64,000 nt of DNA from Arthrobacter citreus (lineage in GTDB: Bacteria > Bacillota > Bacilli > Bacillales > Bacillaceae_G). The notes beneath the pieces were generated by a model. The model was not told the DNA's origin. It saw only the letters and a list, made by a program, of their open reading frames with translations, and did not search any database. Every line of letters begins with the position of its first letter. Positions within the stretch are counted from its first letter, which is position 1. The stretch is taken from assembly GCA_013200995.1 (NCBI GenBank), contig CP053688.1, forward strand, positions 3,410,001 to 3,474,000. Reading direction: 5' to 3'. The position numbers and the translations under genes were made by a program. Of this stretch, positions 18,301 to 26,614 are shown one piece after another.

Positions 18301-19365
18301 ACTTGTAGGATAATATGGATCGTTAACAGCAGCACCTAATGAAAGGTTAATAACATCCATGCCATCTTGAACTGCTTTATCAATCCCTGCAATAACATTT
18401 TCAGATGCACCACTTCCATAAGGACCAAGCACACGATACATATATAGATCCGCATCAGGTGCAGCACCTTCTACTGATACTCCATTTTTACCTTTATTTT
18501 GTCCTACAATTGTTCCCGATACATGTGTGCCATGCTCTGTATAGTAAGTGCTACTACCATTACTTTCAGGCTGATTTGATGTCTGCCAGTCCTTGTATGT
18601 AGCTTCCATTGGGTCATTATCATTATCTACAAAGTCATATCCGCCTTTGTAAGCGTCTTTTAAATCAGGGTGGTTATAGTCGATACCTGTATCTAATACC
18701 CCAACTTTAACGTCTTTACCTGTTATTCCTTCTTTATGTAGCTTGTCCACATTTAAATATGGAATGCTGTCAACAGATGTAGTTGTTTTATCTGAAACAT
18801 CAGTTGGAACATTCTCTTTAACAGGATTTACATTAAACGTAACATCCTTATAAATCGTTTTAACCGCATCAGATTTTAATAACTCCTTCACTTCATTAGC
18901 AGGGAGTGTTATAGCTGCACCGTTAAATGCTGTTTTATAAGTTTTTGTAATGACAGGTGCTTTTTTCTTATCCTTAACCTTTACAAACTTTCCTACATCT
19001 TCTTTAAAAACTTTGTGTTCCTTGTCTACTTGAGCTTGTGCTGATGCTTTTGCTAATGACTTTCCATCAACTGCCGCTTCCAATACTGCGACATTGCTTG
19101 GATCTGAATTGAACTGAACAATTACCGAGATGTCTTTATCTGAATTCAGCTCATTTTCACTGAAACCTTGAAGTCCATCTTGATCATTTAATTCTAATTG
19201 CTTTAATGCTTCCCTTTGTTCTGGTGAAATTGATGATAAAATCTCTTCTGCTTTAGAAGTTGCCGCTTTTGCCGTTAAATATGACTTTGCACTAAAAGGT
19301 GATATAAGCAGACTTGTAGAAAGGGCAAGTACCGCTGAGTGCTTTACCAATGTTTTTGCCTTCAT
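15301..19365 (-). CDS. Large secreted subtilisin-like protease (Vpr-like) with dockerin-like C-terminus
   Basis: About 1354 residues. Signal peptide (1-35, cut near AKAAT), an I9-type propeptide (about 80-180), an S8 catalytic domain with Asp225 (VGVLDTGID), His278 (HGTHVSGT), oxyanion Asn374 (SAGNSGP) and Ser598 (GTSMASP), an inserted PA domain (about 440-530, GKIAFVQRGNF), then beta-sandwich repeats. Near residues 1270-1325 two Ca-binding loops, GDVNQDNVIDIQDAL and ADINFDGTVDAKDF, form a dockerin type I-like module. It is secreted and degrades extracellular protein. The start follows GGGGG by 9 bases. It is divergent from an RNPP-type regulator that may control it. Confidence 0.9.
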   Translation of the reverse strand: MKAKTLVKHSAVLALSTSLLISPFSAKSYLTAKAATSKAEEILSSISPEQREALKQLELNDQDGLQGFSENELNSDKDISVIVQFNSDPSNVAVLEAAVDGKSLAKASAQAQVDKEHKVFKEDVGKFVKVKDKKKAPVITKTYKTAFNGAAITLPANEVKELLKSDAVKTIYKDVTFNVNPVKENVPTDVSDKTTTSVDSIPYLNVDKLHKEGITGKDVKVGVLDTGIDYNHPDLKDAYKGGYDFVDNDNDPMEATYKDWQTSNQPESNGSSTYYTEHGTHVSGTIVGQNKGKNGVSVEGAAPDADLYMYRVLGPYGSGASENVIAGIDKAVQDGMDVINLSLGAAVNDPYYPTSTAINYAVLNGVTAVVSAGNSGPNAYTLGSPGTAAFALTVGASDVPASITTFDGKMANGWSTDLVSMARSFADNFNSLEGKSLELVDVGLGTLDDYKNKNVAGKIAFVQRGNFALVDKVKFAKQSGAKAVIMYNNVDGHVGYNLGESMEYIPAFSMTKKAGEELKEKIASGNTTFKFTNLKEKLTEGDHLADFSSRGPVNGNYQMKPEITAPGVSVLSTVPSYIANHDTPEDYRYAYQRMDGTSMASPFAAGVAALLIGENPNLEPADVKSILMNTADPLNGDYSVFEVGAGRVDPYQALHTDTEVKVQDETLIPVGEKLLKAENETGGLSFGRQFVKDGSQLKLKKDINFTNNGSKKKTFDVQVVDSAQGTNGLEENGVVLDMGDSIKINPNSTKTIKATLTVPSIAKKGFYEGYVLITNSADNTEQYRIPFSFKKSDEGFDTLDISSHALSPLFYGTYDAFKTTATSLQFNLGSPVNTLDVVLQDANTNEDLGLVGTLNLKGATTDVNYYMQQVFYGSYYKFTGNKNQPVSTEESIAKPGHYKLKFITTLPNGKQKIKTEDIFIDIDTPKVKSSLDGDSPFIEYKPGQETYPFEMEVKDAALTDMQQAGIDIDETSNFAVYTYGFPIPNGPNYMDKNGKWSEEVQMDESTPSLSFNLIGYDAAGNQANWKEYYFVKEGTPVAYAKHNVELARTGDMLTASLVLDNLQGVKEATWNFDDAQAVGIPYVNLVEASLTDKFKDKANIQVTGNKIKVTFKDGISFDRSEVVKVKVKVQDQVFYPIGYINPSTTIVDANGQTVKLLNAGKRFQLKPRFSRVQGNIIPEGYMVQEEGQIPYLGSRDWTKVGATIKVTNGSYSLDATNLISRGKFNLEPLALSKDAYTFDVNVPGHFITKQSQNFGYEYNDQLYGKSSSISINLIGGDVNQDNVIDIQDALYVQTYWGTNKRSADINFDGTVDAKDFAFVEKNYLLQNPSVQNAPTPKKKFKNATLETIKSELGL

Positions 19366-19670
19366 AAACTTCATCCCCCATTTTTCTCTATATAATTTAA
19401 AAATTCTTATAATTTAAATAGTAATCTTATTTGTAAAAAAAGCCTATTGTGTTATTTTCAATCGAAATTTAGGTTATTTTGTAGGATTTTTTTACTAAAA
19501 AGCATTGAAATTTGAAAGAAATTTTAATTAAATATAAAAAAAGCAGGAAATTATACGTAAATATTTGTGTTATTTTTATTTTAAAATGAAAGTATTTGAC
19601 TTTACGAAATTCTAGTTATAATTGAAATAATAGGTTTATTAGAGTCTTTGTACTTTCTAGTTTCTTAGAT

Positions 19671-19714
19671 TTGCGTAATTCGTATTGCGTGAATGTGGTC
19701 TTACAATAACGCAA
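19671..19714. promoter_or_regulatory. TTGCGT half-site cluster, candidate operator
   Basis: TTGCGT (19685-19690) and ACGCAA (19709-19714) form an inverted repeat with an 18-base spacer. A further direct TTGCGT lies at 19671. The cluster sits 47-90 bases before the regulator ATG, in the shared divergent region. It may be the autoregulatory or protease-controlling operator. This is inferred from symmetry and position only. Confidence 0.4.
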
Positions 19715-19760
19715 AGATGCATCAAAGTTTATCAACTGGGATTAGAAAAGGAGAGAACAT

Positions 19761-21008
19761 ATGCTTGAAGGAGAAATCATTAAATTTTACCGCAAAAAAG
19801 CGGGGTTGACTCAAGAAGAATTAGGTAAAGACATTTGTACTGCTACTCATGTGAGCAGAATTGAAAGAGGAGAAACTCGATATTCTGAAGAAATTATCCA
19901 ATTGTTCTCTCAACGTCTTCAGATTGACATAAAGAATGAAATAATTACTGTTCAAAATATTGAAATGAAGCTTCAAAAATGGCACAACGCAATCATTTTA
20001 GAGCGAATGAAAGATGTCATAATAATAAAAGAAGAATTAGAAAACATTCACTACATTAAGGCTTCCAACTATGCAATCTATTATCAACTTTTACTAATTC
20101 GTTACTTTATTTTATGTAAAAACATAGATAAAGCAGATCGCCTTATTAAGAGAATCGAAAAAGATTCTCCCCCTATGTCTAGTTATGAAAAGAATCTATA
20201 TCATCACGTTAAAGGAATATACTATTTAGCCCAGTACACTCGTTTAGAAAATGTAAATAGACAAATTGCATTACAGGAATTAAAAAAGGTCAATATAGAA
20301 CAATATGGAAACAAGGAATATTACTATCATCTAGGATCAGCCTATCATTGGACCCGGTCAAAAGTTATGGCATATTTCTATGGTGAAAAAGCATTCAGAT
20401 TTTTTAACAAAACAAATAATTACGCAAGGGCAATTTTGGCAGAATCATTAATGCTAGTACAATTAAAAGACAGTACACAGCTAGATTTTGAAGAAATTGT
20501 AAAAAGGTATGAGAGCTTAATTGAGCATAGTGAAGCACTAGGTCTCCTAGATAAAAGAGGTATGATCTTACATAATTTAGGTTTAATGTATTTTTGGAAG
20601 CAAGACTATAAAAATGCACATATTTTTTATAAAGAGTCAGTTGAAGAAGCTGATAAACAATCACTACCTTATTTAAATCGTTTGTATAACTATTTAGATA
20701 ATGCAGAAGAAGGAAAGCTTTTATCAACAAAAGAGTTGCTAGAACAGGCATTAGAAGGACTCGCTCTTTCAGAAAAAGCTACAAATGATTTATATAAGAT
20801 TCTCTTTAATCTTCTAATCTTACGTTTTAACAAAGATTTAGATGAATATTATAAGTACTTGGAGGAAACAGCATTTCCATTTTTTAAAAGTCACCATCAT
20901 GTAACGCATTTAACTAAATATGCAAAATTACTTTATAACTATTATGTTACTACTAAGCAATATGAGAAAGCAGTGCAAACTGGGGATATGTTTGTTAATA
21001 GCCATTAG
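19761..21008 (+). CDS. RNPP-type quorum-sensing regulator (HTH plus TPR; NprR/PlcR-like)
   Basis: The 415-residue protein has an N-terminal XRE helix-turn-helix (LTQEELGKDICTATHVSRIE, about 15-35) followed by a helical TPR domain in which several repeats can be seen, e.g. GLMYFWKQDYKNAHIFYKES near 272. Length and layout match NprR, a peptide-responsive activator of extracellular protease genes in the Bacillus cereus group. It is divergent from a large secreted protease. No signal-peptide precursor ORF follows it, unlike nprR-nprX. It has an AAGGAGAG site. Confidence 0.82.
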   Translation: MLEGEIIKFYRKKAGLTQEELGKDICTATHVSRIERGETRYSEEIIQLFSQRLQIDIKNEIITVQNIEMKLQKWHNAIILERMKDVIIIKEELENIHYIKASNYAIYYQLLLIRYFILCKNIDKADRLIKRIEKDSPPMSSYEKNLYHHVKGIYYLAQYTRLENVNRQIALQELKKVNIEQYGNKEYYYHLGSAYHWTRSKVMAYFYGEKAFRFFNKTNNYARAILAESLMLVQLKDSTQLDFEEIVKRYESLIEHSEALGLLDKRGMILHNLGLMYFWKQDYKNAHIFYKESVEEADKQSLPYLNRLYNYLDNAEEGKLLSTKELLEQALEGLALSEKATNDLYKILFNLLILRFNKDLDEYYKYLEETAFPFFKSHHHVTHLTKYAKLLYNYYVTTKQYEKAVQTGDMFVNSH

Positions 21009-21034
21009 CACAAGTATAAGACGTGAAAATGAAA

Positions 21035-21066
21035 AAGGACTGATTCAATAAACGAATCGGTCCTTT
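21035..21066 (+). terminator. Terminator after the TPR regulator
   Basis: AAGGACTGATTC pairs with GAATCGGTCCTT and is followed by TTTA. It may also serve the convergent mtlD. Confidence 0.8.
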
Positions 21067-21111
21067 TATGGCCCTAGATGATTTATAACAAGTTCATCTG
21101 ATAATGTTAAA

Positions 21112-22275
21112 TTAATGTACAAGTAAGTCTCTCTCTAATTGATTGTACTCATCTATAATTAAATGAATTAACTCTATACATTCTGATAATTCAGAATATT
21201 TAACGAGCAACTCTTCCACAGTATGGTTCTGAAGAAAACTTTGTAGTTCAATTGCTTCGTTATCATCTTTATTTTTATAGAATAGTGCAGTTGCAATAGC
21301 TTTAACTAAATATTTAGGTGTTATACCGTATTCCATTAGCTCTCTTAACGGTTTAATAAAACGATCATTTGCTCCTAATTTACGAATTGGAGAACGTGCA
21401 ACTCGGGACACTTCATCAGATATATACTCATTTTCAAATCTTGCTATAATTTTTTGGATATATGTATTATGTTCAACTGGATCAAAATTATATTTTTTAA
21501 CTAATAACTTCCCAGTCTCATCTAATACTGAGCTAACGATATTTCTAATATTTTTATCAGAAATAGCTTCTTTAATTGTTTCGTATCCATAAAAATTTCC
21601 TAGATAGGCTGTCGCTGCATGGCCAGTGTTTACTGTAAATAGTTTTCTTTCAATGTATGGAAGCAAATCATCTACGTATGTTACCCCATTAATTGCTGGA
21701 ACTTCTCCAATAATTTTTGATTGGTCAATCACCCATTCGTAAAATGGTTCAACTGCTACTAACAATTTATCTTCATGGCTTTGAATCGGAACGATACGGT
21801 CTACTGCTGCATCCGGAAAACTGACTGACTGTTCAGTTTTTTTCTGTTGAGATAATGTCATATTTAAGTACACTTCATCTCTCAAAAATGTACTTCCACC
21901 AATCATATTTTCACATGCAATAATATTTAACGCTTTATCTGAACTTTCAACTCGTTCTATTATTCCATCTGCAATTAGTTTTGCTATTTTTGGAAGAATT
22001 GTCGGGCCTACTGCTGTTGTCACAAGATCCGCTTGTGCAATTACTTTTGCTACTTCTTGAGGGTCTTTCAGACTATTAATTCCTCTTACATTCGTTATTC
22101 TTGATTTTTCTTGAGTGCTATCTGCTAGCATGATAGCATATGTTTTTTTATCATTTAGCTCATTAATCATCTCTTCATTTACATCAACGAAGCAAATCTC
22201 ATATCCTGCCTTATGCAATAATTGTCCAATAAAACCTCTACCAATATTTCCCGCGCCAAAGTGTACAGCTAACAT
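21112..22275 (-). CDS. mtlD: Mannitol-1-phosphate 5-dehydrogenase
   Basis: The 387-residue polyol dehydrogenase opens with the Rossmann motif HFGAGNIGRGFIGQLL and has KLFTVNTGHAATAYLG near 215 (catalytic region). It oxidises mannitol-1-phosphate to fructose-6-phosphate with NAD+. It is the last gene of the mtl operon. Its ATG, with an AGGTGGAG site, begins right after the mtlF stop. Confidence 0.96.
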   Translation of the reverse strand: MLAVHFGAGNIGRGFIGQLLHKAGYEICFVDVNEEMINELNDKKTYAIMLADSTQEKSRITNVRGINSLKDPQEVAKVIAQADLVTTAVGPTILPKIAKLIADGIIERVESSDKALNIIACENMIGGSTFLRDEVYLNMTLSQQKKTEQSVSFPDAAVDRIVPIQSHEDKLLVAVEPFYEWVIDQSKIIGEVPAINGVTYVDDLLPYIERKLFTVNTGHAATAYLGNFYGYETIKEAISDKNIRNIVSSVLDETGKLLVKKYNFDPVEHNTYIQKIIARFENEYISDEVSRVARSPIRKLGANDRFIKPLRELMEYGITPKYLVKAIATALFYKNKDDNEAIELQSFLQNHTVEELLVKYSELSECIELIHLIIDEYNQLERDLLVH

Positions 22276-22713
22276 CTACTCCACCTCACTAAACATTGAA
22301 ATTAGTTCCTCTTTTAATGTGGCCGCGACCAATTTATGTACATTTTCTTCCTCTGAACAAAGGATTGCAATTTGAGATAATAAATCCAGATGTTCATTGT
22401 TTTTGCCTGCAATACCGAATACTACCTTTACAATATTTCCATTCCCAAAATCTACTCCATCAGGAATTTGAAGAATCGATATACCAGATGAAATAACTTC
22501 TTGCTTTGATTCTTCTGTTCCGTGTGGAATTGCAATAAAATTCCCCATGTAAGTAGTTAAAGACTCTTCTCTTTCAATCATTTTCTCGATATAATTTTCC
22601 TTTACATAACCGTTCTTAACTAAAACACTTCCTGCTAATCGAATAGCCTCTTCTTTTGTTTTTGCCTCTACATTTAATAATATATTTTCTGTTGGTAAAA
22701 CTGTTTGAATCAT
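22276..22713 (-). CDS. mtlF: Mannitol PTS enzyme IIA component
   Basis: The 145-residue EIIA-Mtl/Fru protein has the phosphorylated His in NFIAIPHGTEESKQ near residue 62. It passes phosphate from HPr to the EIIB part of MtlA. The true start is the ATG of MIQTVLPTEN, with GAGGGA upstream. A frame extending 31 codons further lies within mtlR and is not a better start. Confidence 0.95.
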   Translation of the reverse strand: MIQTVLPTENILLNVEAKTKEEAIRLAGSVLVKNGYVKENYIEKMIEREESLTTYMGNFIAIPHGTEESKQEVISSGISILQIPDGVDFGNGNIVKVVFGIAGKNNEHLDLLSQIAILCSEEENVHKLVAATLKEELISMFSEVE

Positions 22714-22723
22714 TATTAATCCC

Positions 22724-24826
22724 TCAATTCTTAAATCTTTTCTGTAAATTTTCATATAATGCATAACTGAGTTTTTTATAAACATCTGTATAGTTATTAG
22801 AAGCAAAAATCTTCATGGATTCTTCATCTTCAATAATTGTTGAGCTAATCGTGCTTAGTACTTCTAATTGACCTAGCTGTATATCAACTGGTGCAAGTAA
22901 TAATAATACTGTCTCAATTTTAACTGTTGATTGATCCATCGCTTTCACTATCATTGGTTCATGAAGTCGAAACGATAAAAATACAGGCTTTACAACATAT
23001 TCTGAACGACAGTGATATAACGCTACATTTGTACCAGGTATCCCTAAACCGCCCTTCTTTTCTCTTTCCAAAAGTTGATTTGATACTTCAAAATAGTCAC
23101 CGATCAAACCTCTCAAGTTGGCTTGTTTACAAACTTCCAATAGTAAAATTGATGAAGTTGGAATAAATGGTAAAGAGATTGTCTCGAATGTATCCAAAAT
23201 ATGTAGCACAGTCTCTGTAAATTGGTGTACGATCTCCATATTTTGTTTAATTGATTCTGGCGTTTCTAGTGTTATTTCCTTTTGAACATTTTTGCTATGG
23301 AGCTTTCTTAATAGCGTCGCTTCTGTCGTTAAGGAATTGCGCTTTATTTCTTCACGAATTTGTTCAGCCTCTTCCTTTGTTAACAAAGGATTTACTGTAA
23401 AATATTTTTGTGAGAAGCCTGGCATATCGACAGTTGATAAAATAATGTCGTATTTTTCAAAGTGAATATTTTTTAAGTTTGCTAAAGACGATACGTCAAT
23501 TTCAGTAATCTCTTTTATCTCTTTTTTGATTCGACTTGCTAACATTTTAGAAGAACCAATACCACTTGAACATAATACAAGTGCCGTTATTTCTTTACTG
23601 TTATCATAGATTACGTTTGATGAACCAAAATGTAGCACAAGATAAGCGACTTCCTCAATTGGAAAAACAACTGATGGAAAGGCAATTTTCAATCCATTTT
23701 GAATGATCTTAAATAGAACTGGATAGTTATCTTGAATTTGGCTAGTTAATGGGTTATTTACATCTAGTTTTTTTTGAATTCGATAAATTGCTGGTTCGAT
23801 ATGTGTAATTAACCCCTCAAATAACGCATGATCTTCATCAAAATTTATATCAAGCTCTTCAGTTACATAATTGATTAACTTCTTTGAGCCCGCAATAATT
23901 TCGGTACTACTTTCTTCTAGCCAATCATTTTTCTCTTGGCGTTGTCTTGCACCTAATAAGTGCATCGTAATATACCCTTTTTCTGCATCTGGGATCTTAA
24001 CTTTAAACACTTCTTCTAATTCATTTACGATCTGACCTGCAATATGAAATTCCTTAGAGGTCCCTAACTCTTCAAGTACTACCTGATTAATCTGTATAAC
24101 CTCACCTTGAATAATTCTTTCAATTGCTAAAGAAAGATGAATTGTAAAAGTCATAAATGCACTATCAGCTAAAGAGTATGGTAACTGTTGTTCATTATCC
24201 CGAATTATTTTTCCTATTATAGTTAACTTTTCGAGCTTTATTATTTCTAACAACCCATCTGAGAATCTATTCCTTGTCTCGCGCTCATTTTCCATTACAG
24301 ATAAAAACTCATATTCATTTAATTGTTGTGCAATCAGGTGCCCTAATGCCTTTCTCTTTTTCCTTTCAGAACCAAGTAAAGCAATACCGTATCCCTTTTT
24401 TCTTATAAGTTCTAAATCAAAGTCTTTTAACCACTCTTCAACTTTGTTTAAGTCATTACTAACTGTAGCAACCGTAACATGCAGCTCATTTGCTAGAGAG
24501 CTTAATTTAATAGATTCCGGCTCTTTTAATAAGGAACAGAGAATTAACTCTTGTCTTTCTTTTTGAGTAAACTCTTGCCCACTTTTTAATATTGCTATTT
24601 GAAGCTCATTTTTATGCTCAGGTGTCCCTTCGATATACATCCCGACACCTGACACCTTTTTAAATAAAAGATGATGAGCTTTAACGATACCTTCGACTCC
24701 TTTAAGCTCTCGTTGCACGGTTCGACTACTTACATTTAAGTGCATTGCAATTTCTTGAACATTCATTCCATTTGGGTGTTCTAACAACAAAGTAATGATT
24801 TCTCTTTCTCTAGCTGATATATACAT
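22724..24826 (-). CDS. mtlR: Mannitol operon activator with PRD, EIIB-like and EIIA-like domains
   Basis: The 700-residue MtlR-type regulator has N-terminal HTH domains (VQEIAMHLNVSSRTVQREL at 23-41 and a second near 115), two PTS-regulation domains (about 190-400), an EIIB-like domain with Cys in LVLCSSGIGSSKML near 420, and a C-terminal EIIA-Mtl-like domain (about 550-690, ALYHCRSEYV). PTS phosphorylation of these domains sets its activity. It sits between mtlA and mtlF, as in Geobacillus stearothermophilus. Confidence 0.94.
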   Translation of the reverse strand: MYISAREREIITLLLEHPNGMNVQEIAMHLNVSSRTVQRELKGVEGIVKAHHLLFKKVSGVGMYIEGTPEHKNELQIAILKSGQEFTQKERQELILCSLLKEPESIKLSSLANELHVTVATVSNDLNKVEEWLKDFDLELIRKKGYGIALLGSERKKRKALGHLIAQQLNEYEFLSVMENERETRNRFSDGLLEIIKLEKLTIIGKIIRDNEQQLPYSLADSAFMTFTIHLSLAIERIIQGEVIQINQVVLEELGTSKEFHIAGQIVNELEEVFKVKIPDAEKGYITMHLLGARQRQEKNDWLEESSTEIIAGSKKLINYVTEELDINFDEDHALFEGLITHIEPAIYRIQKKLDVNNPLTSQIQDNYPVLFKIIQNGLKIAFPSVVFPIEEVAYLVLHFGSSNVIYDNSKEITALVLCSSGIGSSKMLASRIKKEIKEITEIDVSSLANLKNIHFEKYDIILSTVDMPGFSQKYFTVNPLLTKEEAEQIREEIKRNSLTTEATLLRKLHSKNVQKEITLETPESIKQNMEIVHQFTETVLHILDTFETISLPFIPTSSILLLEVCKQANLRGLIGDYFEVSNQLLEREKKGGLGIPGTNVALYHCRSEYVVKPVFLSFRLHEPMIVKAMDQSTVKIETVLLLLAPVDIQLGQLEVLSTISSTIIEDEESMKIFASNNYTDVYKKLSYALYENLQKRFKN

Positions 24827-24850
24827 GTATACCTCTTTTAAAATTTATTA

Positions 24851-26281
24851 TTATTTTAATAAAGAGTTCACTAATTCATCATACTTCGGACTATTTAAGA
24901 AGTTTTCTACTGAGATATGAATTGCATTTGGCACTTTTGCTTTTGCTCGATCAGTTAAATCTTTATGTGTTATGACAATATCTACATCATTTGGTAGATT
25001 ATTAATTGCTACATTAGTAACCTCTAAATCTATTCCCGCTGTTTTTACTTTTTTGCGCATTATGGATGCTCCCATGGCACTTGATCCCATACCCGCATCA
25101 CAAGCAAATATAATTTTTTGCACTTCTTTACTAATACCAAGAGAACTAGCTACTTCGTTTTCAGTCTGTAATAGACTAGCTACTTTACTTTCTTTTCCTT
25201 TTAAATCTTGTGTTTTTTGAGCAGCTTTTTCTAAATCTTCATCTGATGCCACAGATTTTGATGATTTTAAAACGACTGCTGAAATAATAAATGAAACAGC
25301 TGTTGCTACTAATACTCCCGCAAGGATTGGTAAGTATCCTCCTTTTGGTGCCATTGCTAAAATCGCGATAATACTACCTGGAGAAGCTGCTGCTACAAGC
25401 CCTGCTCCTAAAACATTAAAAGTAAATGTTCCGGCAACACCACCAGCAATGACTGATAAAATTAATAAAGGTCTCATTAAGATATAAGGGAAATAAATCT
25501 CATGAATCCCGCCCAAGAAGTGAATAATAACTGCTCCTGGTGCTGTTTGTTTAGCCGTTCCTTTTCCGAAAATTGTATATGCTAATAAAACGCCTAAGCC
25601 CGGTCCTGGGTTAGCTTCTAATAAGAATAAAAGTGATTTCCCCGCAGATTTTGCTTGTTCAAGACCAATTGGACTTAAAATCCCGTGGTTAATTGCATTA
25701 TTTAAAAATAAAATTTTAGCTGGCTCAATAAATATGTTTGCTAATGGAATGACATTTGCCTTTACCATCATGTCTACGCCGTTTGCTAATACTTCAGTTA
25801 AAGTTGATACAACCGGATTAACACCTATTAAACCAATAACTGCTAAAATTGCTCCGATTATACCCGCAGAGAAATTATTAACTAACATCTCAAACCCTGA
25901 TTTAACTTTTCCTTGTATAGCTTGGTCAAATTTCTTTATAGCCAAACCGCCAAGTGGCCCCATAATCATAGCCCCTAAAAACATTGGCATTTCTGCACCT
26001 ACAATTACACCCATTGTTGCAATAGCTCCAACTACGCCGCCTCGAATATCATGTACCATTCTTCCACCGGTAAAACCAATTAACAATGGTAGTAAGTATG
26101 TAATCATTGGACTTACTAAAACTGCTAGCTTTGCACTAGGGATCCATCCAGTAGGTATAAATAATGCCGTTATTAAACCCCATGCTATAAATGCACCAAT
26201 GTTTGGCATAACCATTCCGCTTAGGAAACTACCAAACCGTTGTATTTTTACTTTTATATTACTATTTTTACTTGTATTCAA
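24851..26281 (-). CDS. mtlA: Mannitol PTS enzyme IICB
   Basis: The 476-residue mannitol transporter has an EIIC membrane domain (about 10-340; FGSFLSGMVMPNIGAFIAWG, and GGIHEIYFPYI around the conserved GGIHE motif) and a C-terminal EIIB domain with phosphorylated Cys394 in FACDAGMGSSAMG. It imports and phosphorylates mannitol. I start at TTG 26281, 7 bases after GGAGG. The frame runs 59 codons further upstream through the promoter region and is not used. Confidence 0.95.
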   Translation of the reverse strand: MNTSKNSNIKVKIQRFGSFLSGMVMPNIGAFIAWGLITALFIPTGWIPSAKLAVLVSPMITYLLPLLIGFTGGRMVHDIRGGVVGAIATMGVIVGAEMPMFLGAMIMGPLGGLAIKKFDQAIQGKVKSGFEMLVNNFSAGIIGAILAVIGLIGVNPVVSTLTEVLANGVDMMVKANVIPLANIFIEPAKILFLNNAINHGILSPIGLEQAKSAGKSLLFLLEANPGPGLGVLLAYTIFGKGTAKQTAPGAVIIHFLGGIHEIYFPYILMRPLLILSVIAGGVAGTFTFNVLGAGLVAAASPGSIIAILAMAPKGGYLPILAGVLVATAVSFIISAVVLKSSKSVASDEDLEKAAQKTQDLKGKESKVASLLQTENEVASSLGISKEVQKIIFACDAGMGSSAMGASIMRKKVKTAGIDLEVTNVAINNLPNDVDIVITHKDLTDRAKAKVPNAIHISVENFLNSPKYDELVNSLLK

Positions 26282-26314
26282 ATTTTTACCTCCCCCATAA
26301 ACCTTATATCTAAA

Positions 26315-26330
26315 TGATAAAACGCTTACA
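26315..26330 (-). promoter_or_regulatory. Candidate cre (CcpA) site of the mtl operon
   Basis: TGTAAGCGTTTTATCA on the minus strand, 34 bases before the mtlA start, fits the cre pattern TGNAANCGNWNNCW except near the 3' end. Its position downstream of the promoter would give catabolite repression. Confidence 0.55.
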
Positions 26331-26360
26331 GTACCAATACAATGAAATGAATATTCGTAT

Positions 26361-26382
26361 TTGTCACAAACTAAAGTGACAA
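26361..26382. promoter_or_regulatory. Candidate MtlR operator
   Basis: A perfect inverted repeat TTGTCAC-N8-GTGACAA about 80 bases before mtlA. The MtlR consensus is TTGNCACA-N4-TGTGNCAA. The half-sites match but the spacing is two bases longer. Confidence 0.6.
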
Positions 26383-26562
26383 AATTTAAAAGAAGAAAGT
26401 GCGCACTGTTCTTACGTCCTTCTTTTATTAGAATGATAGATTTCACATTTCCGAGCAATAGGTCTCACATCACGGTTGTATACACGACATATGACCCACA
26501 TAATTTTCACTACATACTACTCATATCTCAGCTGAAATCCCAAAAATAAAACAAATAAAAAA

Positions 26563-26591
26563 GGAACATATTCTCAGTTAGAATATGTTCC
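26563..26591 (-). terminator. Terminator after minJ
   Basis: The perfect 12-bp stem GGAACATATTCT / AGAATATGTTCC is followed by TTTTTTATTT on the minus strand. Confidence 0.9.
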
Positions 26592-26614
26592 TTCTTATTT
26601 GTCTGTTTTAAAAA

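Noticed and set aside
22276..22806. Long version of mtlF starting at 22806
   Set aside because: The extra 31 codons lie inside mtlR, have no family similarity, and the GAGGGA site marks the shorter start.
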